This document shows positions 15,278-23,446 of a DNA stretch of 64,000 nucleotides, in pieces. The stretch is from CAYLPU01 sp964385635 (GTDB lineage Bacteria > Chloroflexota > Anaerolineae > B4-G1), in contig CAYLPU010000005.1 in NCBI GenBank assembly GCA_964385635.1, positions 25,404 through 89,403 of the forward strand, in the 5' to 3' direction. Positions within the stretch are counted from its first letter, which is position 1, and the number at the start of each line of letters is the position of its first letter. The position numbers and the translations under genes were made by a program. The notes under the pieces are model-generated. The model saw only the letters and a program-made list of their open reading frames with translations. It made no database searches and had not been told where the DNA came from.

Positions 15278-15305
15278 ATTATACTCATATTGCTACGTGC
15301 GTCAA
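15278..15305 (-). promoter_or_regulatory. Sigma70-type promoter of the aap operon
   Basis: On the minus strand TTGACG (15305-15300) and TATAAT (15283-15278) are separated by 16 bp, a near-consensus promoter. It predicts a 5' leader of about 280 nt for aapJ. The rest of the 328-bp gap to alr shows no gene. Confidence 0.7.
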
Positions 15306-15320
15306 GGCAGCGTATCGCCT

Positions 15321-16472
15321 CTACAGGGTTGTCCGCTCCACTTCCTCTCCTGCCCTCAGATAGATGCGCGCGACCCGTGGCAACAAGCCGGTAGTAACCT
15401 CGTAGTTGATCGTCTCGGCCCAGCGGGCGACCTCCTCGGCCGGGATGTGCTCCTTCCCTTGCCGTCCTATCAGCACTACCTCGTCGTGCAACTGAACGGC
15501 GGGGATATGGCTGACATCTACGACGAACTGGTCCATACACACACGCCCGACGATGGGTGCCCGCCGCCCGTGAATCAGTACCGCGCCCCGGTTGGAAAGA
15601 ATACGATGGTAGCCATCACCGTAGCCGACGGGGATGAGAGCCACACGCGTGGGCTCGTTGGTGATGTACGTCCGACCGTAACTGATGCTGGCTCCGGTGG
15701 GCAGCGTGCGCACGCGGGCCACCCGGCTCTTGAGTGTCAGGGCCGGGCGCAGTGGAATGGCCGGCTCCACTTTGTCAGAGGGAGACAATCCATACAGGGC
15801 GATGCCGCAGCGCACCATGTCCAGCGCCATCTCCGGCAGATCGAGGGTAGTGGCGCTGTTGGACACGTGTTTGAGGGAAAACGTGAAGCCTGCTTCCTTC
15901 AACCTCTTCACTACGTCCACGTAGATGCTGAACTGATGGCGGGTGAAGGTCTTGTCGGCTAGGTCGGCCACGGCGTGGTGGGTGTATAGTCCCTCCAGTA
16001 CCAGGCCCGGCAGGTTGCTCAGGAAGCGCGCGAAATCGAGCACTTCGCTGGGCAGCAGGCCATAGCGGCCCATACCGGTGTCCACTTTGACGTGGACGGG
16101 CAGTGGTTTGCCTGCGGCCACCGCCTCCGCCGACAGCGATTCGGCCTGGGGCTTGCTGTTGACCGTCGGGGTCAGGTCCCAGTGCACGAGACGCTCCGAC
16201 TCGACGGGCAGAGTATACCCCATGATGAGAATGGGCGCGGTGATGCCCGCCTGGCGCAGTTGCACGCCCTCCAGGGTGCGGTGCACTGCCAGGCGGGTGG
16301 CACCGCCCTCCAGCGCCGCCCGTGCCACGGGTGCAGCCCCGTGGCCATAGCCATTGGCCTTGACGGTGACCATCAACTCCGCTTTCCCTCCGGCGCGGGC
16401 CTTCAGGCCGGTGGCGTTGAAGGCGATGGCGTCCAGGTCAATCTCTGCCCAGGCTAGAACGTCTAGTTCCAT
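15321..16472 (-). CDS. alr: Alanine racemase
   Basis: At 383 aa this is a fold-type III PLP enzyme making D-alanine for peptidoglycan. K38 in VTVKANGYGHG is the PLP-binding lysine; Y265 in SISYGRTYI is the second catalytic base; R136 in MGRYGL and the CMDQF loop are also present. It reads in the same direction as the flanking transporters but ends just upstream of the aap promoter, so it is probably a separate unit. The nearby L,D-transpeptidase also concerns cell-wall peptides. Confidence 0.95.
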   Translation of the reverse strand: MELDVLAWAEIDLDAIAFNATGLKARAGGKAELMVTVKANGYGHGAAPVARAALEGGATRLAVHRTLEGVQLRQAGITAPILIMGYTLPVESERLVHWDLTPTVNSKPQAESLSAEAVAAGKPLPVHVKVDTGMGRYGLLPSEVLDFARFLSNLPGLVLEGLYTHHAVADLADKTFTRHQFSIYVDVVKRLKEAGFTFSLKHVSNSATTLDLPEMALDMVRCGIALYGLSPSDKVEPAIPLRPALTLKSRVARVRTLPTGASISYGRTYITNEPTRVALIPVGYGDGYHRILSNRGAVLIHGRRAPIVGRVCMDQFVVDVSHIPAVQLHDEVVLIGRQGKEHIPAEEVARWAETINYEVTTGLLPRVARIYLRAGEEVERTTL

Positions 16473-16519
16473 GCTTGCTCCTCAAGAACACAGATTGGTA
16501 GGATTAACGGATAGGCAAA

Positions 16520-16545
16520 AGCCCCCTGCCTAAGACGAGGGGGCT
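16520..16545 (-). terminator. Terminator after livF
   Basis: On the minus strand AGCCCCCT and AGGGGGCT pair around a 10-nt loop and are followed by TTTTGCC. It lies downstream of the livF stop and closes the branched-chain amino-acid transporter operon. Confidence 0.75.
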
Positions 16546-16587
16546 CTCTTGCATCCTGGTGGGGCAAGGTGGCATCTTGTTCTACGC

Positions 16588-17322
16588 TCACCCGCCCAGG
16601 TAAGCCTTCTTCACCTCTGGATTGGCGGCCAGTTCCGCCGACGTTCCTTCCAGGACAATGTCCCCCGTCTCCAGTACGTAGCCACGGCTGGCCAACTTGA
16701 GGGCCATATTCGCGTTCTGCTCCACCAGCAGGATAGTCGTGCCCTGCGCGTTGATCTCCTTGATGGTGTTGAAAATATCCCGCACCAGGACGGGGGCCAG
16801 GCCCATCGAAGGCTCATCCAGGAGCATCAGCCGGCCCCGGGTCATCAGTGCCCGGCCCACGGCCAGCATCTGCTGCTCACCTCCGCTCAAGGTCTCACCA
16901 CGTTGCTGCTTGCGTTCCTCCAGCCGGGGAAAGATCTCGAACACCTGCTTGAGGTCTTTTTGGATCTGGGCCTTGTCCTTGCGGGCGTAGGTCGCCAGTC
17001 GGAGATTTTCCAGCACCGTCAGGTTGCCGAAGATACGGCGTCCTTCCGGCACCTGAGCGATGCCGAACTTGCTCACCACCTGGTGGGGCTGGTACTGAAG
17101 GAGGTTTTCCCCCTGGTACGTGATACTCCCGTCCACGACCTTCCCTCCTAGTTCCGCCACGTAGGGTATCTGGCGGGAGATGGTCATCAGCGTGGTGGAC
17201 TTGCCGGCGCCGTTGGCCCCGATGAGGGTCACAATCTCCCCTTCGTCCACGTGGAAGGAGATGCCGTGCAGCGCCTTGATGTTGCCGTAATTCACTCGCA
17301 GATCCTTCACCTCAAGCAGCAT
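16588..17322 (-). CDS. livF: Branched-chain amino-acid ABC transporter ATP-binding protein
   Basis: A 244-aa ABC ATPase of the LivF type: GANGAGKSTTLMTI, LSGGEQQMLAVGRALM, LMLLDEPSMGLAP, and the C-terminal YVLETGDIVLEGTSAEL strand. It is one of two ATPases energising the LivHM channel for leucine, isoleucine, valine or related substrates. It is the last gene of livKHMGF and is followed by a terminator. The 63-bp gap before it contains a fragment of a dispersed repeat. Confidence 0.93.
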   Translation of the reverse strand: MLLEVKDLRVNYGNIKALHGISFHVDEGEIVTLIGANGAGKSTTLMTISRQIPYVAELGGKVVDGSITYQGENLLQYQPHQVVSKFGIAQVPEGRRIFGNLTVLENLRLATYARKDKAQIQKDLKQVFEIFPRLEERKQQRGETLSGGEQQMLAVGRALMTRGRLMLLDEPSMGLAPVLVRDIFNTIKEINAQGTTILLVEQNANMALKLASRGYVLETGDIVLEGTSAELAANPEVKKAYLGG

Positions 17323-17385
17323 TAAAACGCCTCCTTGCCCAGGTGTTTAATCCGTTGATGTCCTGGAATCCGTGTTCTGCCAGCA

Positions 17386-18153
17386 TCAGAACACCTCCTC
17401 GCCCAGATAAGCCTCGATCACCCTGGGGTTATTTTGGATCTCCACCGGTGTGCCCTCGGCGATAGTCTCCCCGAAGTCAATCACCTTGATCCGCTCGCAG
17501 ATGTTCATGATGACCCGCATCTGGTGCTCAATGATCCAGATGGTCAGGCCAAAGTCCTGGCGGATCTGCTGGATGAGAGCCATCAGTTCCCCGATCTCGC
17601 CGGGGTTCATTCCGGCCGCCGGCTCGTCGAGCAGAAGCACTCTCGGCTCAGTGGCCAGCGCCCGGGCGATCTCCACCCGTCGCTGTGCGCCATACGGCAG
17701 GTTCTTGGCTGCCTCTTGTGCGTGCCCCTCCAGGCCGAACACCGCCAGCAGTTCCAGCGCCTGCTCTTCGATCTCTTTCTCCTCTTTCCGATACCGCTGG
17801 CCGTGTAGGATCGAATCCAGCAGGTTGTACTTGACGCGAGAGGCGTGGGCGATGCGGATGTTGTCCAGTACCGTCAGTTCGTTCCACAACCGGATGGTCT
17901 GGAAAGTGCGCGCGACCCCTTTGGTCGTGATCTGATGGGGTTGCAGGCCGACCATGTTGTCGCCATTGAGCCGTACCTGACCCTCGGTCGGTTTGTATGC
18001 CCCGGTGACCAGGTTAAAGATTGTCGTCTTGCCGGCTCCGTTGGGGCCGATCAGGCCAACCAACTCACCTTCTTCCATGTTGAGGTTGTAATCGTAGACG
18101 GCCCGCAGCCCACCGAAAAAGTGGGTCAGATCCTTAATCTGAAGCAAGGACAT
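17386..18153 (-). CDS. livG: Branched-chain amino-acid ABC transporter ATP-binding protein
   Basis: About 255 aa from the ATG behind GAGGAGGAAAGTT. Walker A is GPNGAGKTT, the signature is LPYGAQRRVEIARALA, and Walker B is VLLLDEPAAGMNPGE. The LivG/BraF-specific end VIEAYLGEEVF is present. The start lies inside the end of livM (20-base overlap). A longer N-terminus from 18201 is possible but has no ribosome site. It forms the ATPase heterodimer with LivF. Confidence 0.92.
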   Translation of the reverse strand: MSLLQIKDLTHFFGGLRAVYDYNLNMEEGELVGLIGPNGAGKTTIFNLVTGAYKPTEGQVRLNGDNMVGLQPHQITTKGVARTFQTIRLWNELTVLDNIRIAHASRVKYNLLDSILHGQRYRKEEKEIEEQALELLAVFGLEGHAQEAAKNLPYGAQRRVEIARALATEPRVLLLDEPAAGMNPGEIGELMALIQQIRQDFGLTIWIIEHQMRVIMNICERIKVIDFGETIAEGTPVEIQNNPRVIEAYLGEEVF

Positions 18154-19177
18154 AACTTTCCTCCTCGGAACCGAAAATCTTGCGCAACCTGGGGAAGACA
18201 TCGCCTAGTTCCTTGCTGCCCATAATGCCGGAGGGACGGCGCAGCATCATCACCACGAGCAGCAGAGGGATGAGCACCCACTTGAACACCCCCAGGGGCC
18301 GCAGGAGTTCCAGCAGCAAGGTAAAGCCGATGGCGCTGATGATGGAGCCACTGATAGAACCCATCCCACCCAGGTAGACCATGACCATAACCTCGGTGGA
18401 CTTGAGGATAGTGAACGTCCCTGGGTTGATGTACCCGCCGGGCCCGTGGGCGAACAGGCCGCCGGCCAGCCCGGCCAGCCCGCACGACAGCATGAAGGCG
18501 GTGACTTTGACACGCTTGGTGTTGACGCTCATCAATTCGGCCGCGATCTCGTCCTCGCGAATGGCTTCCACACCTTTGCCCAAAGTGGAGGACGTAAAGT
18601 TGCGGATGATGAGGATTGTGACGAGCATCCCGATGAACGTCCAGATGAGGAGCCACGGCACGTCGAAGACGTCGCCCATGCCATTCATCACCCGCTTCAT
18701 GCCCACAAAGCCCCGGGGTCCGCCGATGACCTCCATGTTCTCGATACCGCTCTTGATGATGTAATTGACGGCCAGCGTGATGATGGCCAGGTAGTCGCCC
18801 CGGGTTCGGAAGGAGGGGATGGCCACCAGCAACCCTATCAGAGAGGCGGCGATAGCGCCGATGACCAGGGCCACGGGGAACAGCGGGATGGCCCAGCCGG
18901 CGGGAAGGACGGGCGGGCCGAACACTTTGTCATCGGCGAACAGCCAGACGGTCAGGATGCTGGTCACGTAGGCCCCCACGGCCATGAAGCCGGCGTGCCC
19001 GCAGGAGAACTCCCCCATGTAGCCGTTGATCAGGTTCAGGCTGACTGTCAGGATGATGTTGATGCCCATAAACAGCAGGACGAGTTGCCAGTAGTCGTTG
19101 AAGATACGCAACCAGGAGCCACCTATGGCCACCACGAAGAGAAATAGAACAGCCAGAGGTAGGTAGTATTTTCTCAT
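18134..19177 (-). CDS. livM: Branched-chain amino-acid ABC transporter permease
   Basis: A 347-aa membrane protein of the LivM family with about nine hydrophobic segments. NLINGYMGEFSCGHAGFMAV is the family hallmark near 50-70. Also typical are SFRTRGDYLAIITLAVNYI and the cytoplasmic EAA-like loop GKGVEAIREDEIAAELMSVN. It pairs with LivH to form the translocation channel. Confidence 0.93.
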   Translation of the reverse strand: MRKYYLPLAVLFLFVVAIGGSWLRIFNDYWQLVLLFMGINIILTVSLNLINGYMGEFSCGHAGFMAVGAYVTSILTVWLFADDKVFGPPVLPAGWAIPLFPVALVIGAIAASLIGLLVAIPSFRTRGDYLAIITLAVNYIIKSGIENMEVIGGPRGFVGMKRVMNGMGDVFDVPWLLIWTFIGMLVTILIIRNFTSSTLGKGVEAIREDEIAAELMSVNTKRVKVTAFMLSCGLAGLAGGLFAHGPGGYINPGTFTILKSTEVMVMVYLGGMGSISGSIISAIGFTLLLELLRPLGVFKWVLIPLLLVVMMLRRPSGIMGSKELGDVFPRLRKIFGSEEESYVLASD

Positions 19178-19236
19178 AATCTTCGTCTTCTCCTCTGTTC
19201 ATCTAATAACTGGTGCGGTCTCATCGTATCAGGCCG

Positions 19237-20178
19237 CTAGACCTTCTGTCTTCTAGCCACGCCGAAGATGCCAGTTGGCTTGATGGTCAGGATCACCAGC
19301 AGAACGGTGAAGGATACGAGGTCACGATAGGTGGAGGACAGCCACTCGAAGCCGGGGACGCTGCCCAGGGCGACGACGAAAATCTCAATGAACGCCAGGA
19401 GGAACCCGCCCACCATAGCGCCTCTGACTTCCCCGATCCCACCTACTACGGCGGCAATGAAGGCTTTCCAGCCAATGATAATGCCCATGTCAAAACTGAT
19501 GACGTGATAGGCCGAGCCGTACATGATGCCGGCCAGCGCTGCCAACGAGGAACCGATGATGAAGGTGACTGTGATGATGGCGTTTACCGGCACGCCCATC
19601 AGAGGCACGGCGATCTTGTCGTAGGAGATGGCTCGCATCGCCATACCCCATTTGGTGCGGCGCAAGAATAACTCCAGGCCGACCATCACCACGATAGACA
19701 GCCCGATGACGATGAGTTTGACGTTGGTAAAACTCACGCCTCCCACTGAGTATATTTTGGTCGGGATGAGTTCGGGGAACCCACGGTCGGCAGCACCCAA
19801 CGTGGACAGGTTTAGATACTCCAGAAAGAGACCGATCATCAGGGCGGTGATAACCAGGTACAGGCGGTGGGCGCCTCGCTCCCTCAGAGGCCGGTAGGCT
19901 ACCCGTTCGATCGTCACGCCTACTCCTGCTGTCAGGGCCATCGAGCCTACAATGGTCACTGCCAGGATGATCCACGCCGGTATGCCAGTTCCCAGACCCA
20001 GCAGGAAGGCAGCGATGAAGAACCCGACGTAGGCGCCGACCATAAAAATGTCGCCGTGGGCAAAGTTGATCAGCAGCAACACGCCGTAGACCATCGTGTA
20101 GCCCAAGGCAATTAGAGCATAAAAACTACCCCACTGCAAGGCGTTGAGCACGTGCTGAAGGAAAGTGGCTAGTGCCAT
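19237..20178 (-). CDS. livH: Branched-chain amino-acid ABC transporter permease
   Basis: A 313-aa LivH-type permease: the start region ALQWGSFYALIALGYTMVYG and LINFAHGDIFMVGAYVGF are diagnostic. The conserved FKAFIAA-like segment reads IIIGWKAFIAAVVGGIGEVRGAMVGG. Eight or so membrane spans are visible. The gene follows livK after a gap holding a strong hairpin, so its expression may be lower than that of the binding protein. Confidence 0.93.
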   Translation of the reverse strand: MALATFLQHVLNALQWGSFYALIALGYTMVYGVLLLINFAHGDIFMVGAYVGFFIAAFLLGLGTGIPAWIILAVTIVGSMALTAGVGVTIERVAYRPLRERGAHRLYLVITALMIGLFLEYLNLSTLGAADRGFPELIPTKIYSVGGVSFTNVKLIVIGLSIVVMVGLELFLRRTKWGMAMRAISYDKIAVPLMGVPVNAIITVTFIIGSSLAALAGIMYGSAYHVISFDMGIIIGWKAFIAAVVGGIGEVRGAMVGGFLLAFIEIFVVALGSVPGFEWLSSTYRDLVSFTVLLVILTIKPTGIFGVARRQKV

Positions 20179-20225
20179 GTGTATCTCCTTGGTAAGTGGT
20201 CAGCCACCATTTTCTGGTGCTAGAA

Positions 20226-20257
20226 AGAGAGGGGCCTGAACTACAAGGCCCCTCTCT
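20226..20257 (-). terminator. Strong stem-loop between livK and livH
   Basis: An 11-bp perfect stem (AGAGAGGGGCC and complement) with a 10-nt loop, followed by TTTCT on the minus strand. Placed between the binding-protein gene and the permeases, it probably causes partial termination. Confidence 0.7.
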
Positions 20258-20321
20258 AAACTATCCCCTCTCCAATCAAAGTTGGGAGAAGTAAAGGGCT
20301 GTCGAGGGGAGGTGTCCGTTC

Positions 20322-21494
20322 TTACGGACAGACCTGCTTATAGAAAGTGAAGGCTCCGCCCTTGATCTGGACGAGGACCGCACACTTGATGGGATCACCC
20401 TCTGGGGTGAAGGTCATCTGACCCGTGATGCCGTCAAAGTTCTTGATCTGGCCCAGTGCGTCCCTCACGGCCGCTCGATCCTTGGCCAGATCGCCACTCA
20501 GGCCACCGGTGTCCTTGATGGCCTGTATCACGAGGCCCATCGCGTCCCAGGTCAGGGCGGCCACGTCGCCGGGGATCTCGCCATAGTCGTTCGTATACCG
20601 GTCAATGAACTCCTTTGTGGCTCCCGTCGCGCCCTCGGCGGCGTAGTGGGTGCTGAAGTACAGCCCCTCGCAGGCGTCGCCGCACAGTTCCAGCGTCTTG
20701 GGGTCGCCCCAGGAGTCAGAACCGAGGATGGGGAAGTCCAGCCCCAACTCTCGCGCTTGTTTGACGATCAGGGGGACCTCGTTGTAGTACTGGGGTGTGA
20801 AGAGGAATTCGGCGCCCGTGCCCTTGATCTTGGTCAACTGGGCGCTAAAGTCCGTGTCGCCGGTGGTGAAGCTCTCGTAGGCCACCACCGAGCCCGCCCC
20901 GTGGAGGTCCTCCCAGGCCGCCGTGAAGAATTCAGCCAACCCTTTGGGGTAGTCGGAGGCCACGTCGTACAGTACGGCTGCCTTGGTAAAGCCGAGATCG
21001 TCGGTCGCGAAGTTAGCTGCCACCGGCCCCTGGAAGGGGTCGAGGAAGCAGCCGCGGAAGACCCAGGGCCGGTCCAGCGTGGTGTTGGGGTTGGTGGACC
21101 AGGGACTGACCATGGGGGTCTCGTTCTCGTTGCACACCTCGCCAGTGGGCACGGCCTGCTTGCTGGACTGCGGGCCGACGATCGCCAGCACCATGTCCTG
21201 GGCGATCAACTTGGTCGCTGCCGCCGTGGCCGATTCGGCCTTCGATTCGTTGTCCTCTACGATCAACTCAATCGTGTACTTCTTGCCGCCGACATCCAGG
21301 CCGCCAGCGTCGTTGATATCCGCGACCATCATCTCGGCTGCGCGTTTGGATTGGGTGCCAACGTAAGCGATGTCGCCCGTCATTGGCACATCAAGCCCGA
21401 TCTTGATCGTCTGTGCTCCTGCACCGCCACAACTGGTGAGAACAGGGACAGTTACGATCAAGGCTAAGACTATAAGCGTGACTTTCTTGAACAT
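20322..21494 (-). CDS. livK: Branched-chain amino-acid ABC transporter substrate-binding lipoprotein
   Basis: A 390-aa periplasmic-binding type 1 protein with a lipoprotein signal (TVPVLTSCGG, Cys22). The mature domain starts KIGLDVPMTGDIAYVGTQ, with VGPQSSKQAVPTGEVCNENE forming the ligand-site loop. It delivers the ligand to LivHM-GF. The family also includes urea, amide and aromatic-acid binders, so the ligand is not certain. The ATG follows AAGGAGGAGACAACC. Promoter and leader element are described separately. Confidence 0.92.
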   Translation of the reverse strand: MFKKVTLIVLALIVTVPVLTSCGGAGAQTIKIGLDVPMTGDIAYVGTQSKRAAEMMVADINDAGGLDVGGKKYTIELIVEDNESKAESATAAATKLIAQDMVLAIVGPQSSKQAVPTGEVCNENETPMVSPWSTNPNTTLDRPWVFRGCFLDPFQGPVAANFATDDLGFTKAAVLYDVASDYPKGLAEFFTAAWEDLHGAGSVVAYESFTTGDTDFSAQLTKIKGTGAEFLFTPQYYNEVPLIVKQARELGLDFPILGSDSWGDPKTLELCGDACEGLYFSTHYAAEGATGATKEFIDRYTNDYGEIPGDVAALTWDAMGLVIQAIKDTGGLSGDLAKDRAAVRDALGQIKNFDGITGQMTFTPEGDPIKCAVLVQIKGGAFTFYKQVCP

Positions 21495-21578
21495 GGTTGT
21501 CTCCTCCTTAGTGAATGAAACTAGCGGGACCTATTGATTGTACGGAAAACGGGGAAGTTAGTATATCTTATTTCGCGT

Positions 21579-21590
21579 TGCACCTCCTTT
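21579..21590 (-). promoter_or_regulatory. Leader element AAAGGAGGTGCA of livK
   Basis: It is identical over 12 bases to the element before gdhA and lies about 90 nt upstream of the livK start, separate from the real ribosome site. Its repeated use at amino-acid genes suggests shared control, but the mechanism is not visible. Confidence 0.35.
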
Positions 21591-21678
21591 CCCTATGGAT
21601 CCTAGGACTTCGCTTGTCGGTGTAGTGTGGTTACACCTGGAAGTCCGCATCTTGACCAGATGCGTTCAATAAATACAG

Positions 21679-21706
21679 ATTATAGCATCTATTTGCCAAG
21701 CCGCAA
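21679..21706 (-). promoter_or_regulatory. Promoter of the liv operon
   Basis: On the minus strand TTGCGG (21706-21701) and a perfect TATAAT (21684-21679) are 16 bp apart. It predicts a leader of about 180 nt containing the AAAGGAGGTGCA element. Confidence 0.55.
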
Positions 21707-21755
21707 ATGCCCGCGAGCGCTTGCCGCCCGCTTCCATACTCCCACACCCCCACAC

Positions 21756-22925
21756 TCAACCGTGCCTTCTCACGAACCGGTGCAGTCGCTCCAATGCCTC
21801 CTCGATCTTCTCGTAGGCGGTAGCGTAGGAGCAGCGCACGTAGCCCTTCCCAGCCTCTCCGAAGGCACTGCCGGGTATCAGCGCCACCTTCTCCTCGTGC
21901 AGCAGCGTCTCGGCGAACTCGTTCCCATCCATCCCTGTCACCTCGATGGAGGGGAAGGCGTAGAAGGCACCCTGGGGCTCGAAGCACTTCAGTCCAATCT
22001 CGTTCAGCCCGTCCACGATGAGGCGGCGGCGCCGGTCGTATTTGGCCACCATCTCCTGCACGTAGGGCTCCCCCTCACGCAGAGCCGCCAGGGCTGCGTA
22101 TTGCGAGACGGTCGGCGCGCTCATGATCGTGTACTGGTGCACTTTGCGCATCATGCCCAGTATCTCAGCCGGGGCGGCGATGTACCCGATGCGCCAGCCG
22201 GTCATCGCGTACGACTTGGAGAAGCCCTGTAGCAGCACTGTGCGGCTGTACATCCCCGGCAGGCTGGGGAAGCAGACGTGCTCCACGCCGTAGACCAGCC
22301 GGTCGTAGATCTCGTCGGAGATGACCAGCAGATCGTTCTGTTTGGCGATGGCGGCGATCTCGTTGAGATTCTCGCGGCTCATCACCGCACCGGTGGGGTT
22401 GTTGGGGTAGCCGATCAGCAGCGCCTTCGTGCGGGGGGTGATGGCGGCTGTGATGGCCTCGGCCGTCACCTGGAAATCGTCCTCGACCGTCGTCGGTATG
22501 ATGACTGGCTTGCCCCCGGCGAAGATGACCTCCGGCGCGTAGGAGACGAAACAAGGGTGGGGGACGATGACTTCGTCGCCAGGGTCGAGCGTGGCGGCGA
22601 AGGCCAGGTAGAGCGCCTCGGAGACGCCGACGGTGACCAGTATCTCGCTGGCCGGGTTGTAGGTCTGGCCGTACATCCGGTCCAGGTGCTCGGCGATAGC
22701 GCGGCGCAATTCCATCAGGCCGGAGTTGGAGGAGTAGTGGGTCTCTCCCCTCTTCAATGCCTCGATGCCCGCCTGCAGGATAGGCTTGGGGGTGTCGAAG
22801 TCAGGCTCGCCGATGCCCAGGCTGATCACGCCCTCCATCGTGGCCGCGATGTCGAAGAAACGACGGATGCCGGATGGGGGGACAGCGGTGATACGGTCGG
22901 AGACAAAGTTGCGAACGCGGTGCAT
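21756..22925 (-). CDS. Class I/II pyridoxal-phosphate aminotransferase
   Basis: 389 aa, fold-type I. It shows ISLGIGEPDFDTP, TVGVSEALYLAFAA, the substrate-binding PNNPTGAVMS, the cofactor-contacting SDEIYDRLVY and the PLP lysine in LLQGFSKSYAMTGWRIGYIA. It resembles the aspartate/aromatic aminotransferase group of thermophiles and Chloroflexota; the exact substrate pair cannot be read from sequence. It adjoins the liv operon on the same strand, fitting transamination of imported amino acids to feed glutamate dehydrogenase. An AAGGAGG site precedes the ATG. Confidence 0.88.
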   Translation of the reverse strand: MHRVRNFVSDRITAVPPSGIRRFFDIAATMEGVISLGIGEPDFDTPKPILQAGIEALKRGETHYSSNSGLMELRRAIAEHLDRMYGQTYNPASEILVTVGVSEALYLAFAATLDPGDEVIVPHPCFVSYAPEVIFAGGKPVIIPTTVEDDFQVTAEAITAAITPRTKALLIGYPNNPTGAVMSRENLNEIAAIAKQNDLLVISDEIYDRLVYGVEHVCFPSLPGMYSRTVLLQGFSKSYAMTGWRIGYIAAPAEILGMMRKVHQYTIMSAPTVSQYAALAALREGEPYVQEMVAKYDRRRRLIVDGLNEIGLKCFEPQGAFYAFPSIEVTGMDGNEFAETLLHEEKVALIPGSAFGEAGKGYVRCSYATAYEKIEEALERLHRFVRRHG

Positions 22926-22942
22926 TGGGACCTCCTTGGTGT

Positions 22943-22988
22943 GTGAAACGTGAAAACGTCAAACGTGAAACGTCAAACGTGATGCGTG
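22943..22988. repeat. AACGTGAAACGTG-type short repeat
   Basis: Five imperfect copies of (C)AAACGTG/AAACGTC lie just upstream of the aminotransferase ribosome site. The same low-complexity family occurs inside the FG-GAP gene at 49511-49555, in coding sequence. Confidence 0.6.
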
Positions 22989-22997
22989 TGTTTTGTT

Positions 22998-23363
22998 TTA
23001 CTCTTCGAATACGAGGTCCGAGCGTTCGTTCCAGATCAGTTCCGCGACGCCTCGGAACTGGTCTTTGACTGCCAGGGGAATGAAGACGATGCTTTTTCCC
23101 AGGCCGTTTCCCTTGTCTGTGTGATAGCGGGTGGGGGTCAGGTCGCCGGCGCGGTAGCGGGCGTACATCTGGCGGAGACTGGCCTGTGAGTCGGTGTTGT
23201 GGCAGTCCAGCAGGTTGGTGCCGACCAGCGCCTCGCCTCCCCTGGTGGCATAGTGCTCGATGGCCAGGTCATTCATGAAGACGATGCGGTACTCCTCGCC
23301 GGCGATAGTCACCGCCGTGCGCAGTCCGCCGAACAGTGCGCCTAGTTCTGCTTTGCTGATCAT
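22998..23363 (-). CDS. Small PAS-like domain protein
   Basis: 121 aa, predicted soluble. The order AELGALFGGLRTAVTIAGEEYRIVFMNDLAIEHY, then LVGTNLLDCH and IVFIPLAVKDQFRGVAELIWN, fits a single PAS fold (strand-helix-helix-strands) with the DCH motif seen in PAS modules next to DUF438/hemerythrin-type sensors. There is no output domain, so it may be a stand-alone sensor or a chaperone-like partner. It sits between the DUF362 gene and the aminotransferase on the same strand. Confidence 0.55.
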   Translation of the reverse strand: MISKAELGALFGGLRTAVTIAGEEYRIVFMNDLAIEHYATRGGEALVGTNLLDCHNTDSQASLRQMYARYRAGDLTPTRYHTDKGNGLGKSIVFIPLAVKDQFRGVAELIWNERSDLVFEE

Positions 23364-23397
23364 TACTTATCCCGTATCCTTTCAATAAACTGTGGTA

Positions 23398-23420
23398 GGG
23401 GCAGGTCTTGTGCCTGCCCC
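23398..23420. repeat. GGGGCAGG...CCTGCCCC hairpin
   Basis: An 8-bp perfect stem with a 7-nt loop lies between the DUF362 stop and the PAS-like start. It could terminate the DUF362 message or be one of the dispersed hairpins of this genome. Confidence 0.55.
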
Positions 23421-23446
23421 AGATGGGTGACCACAAGGGTTCGCCT

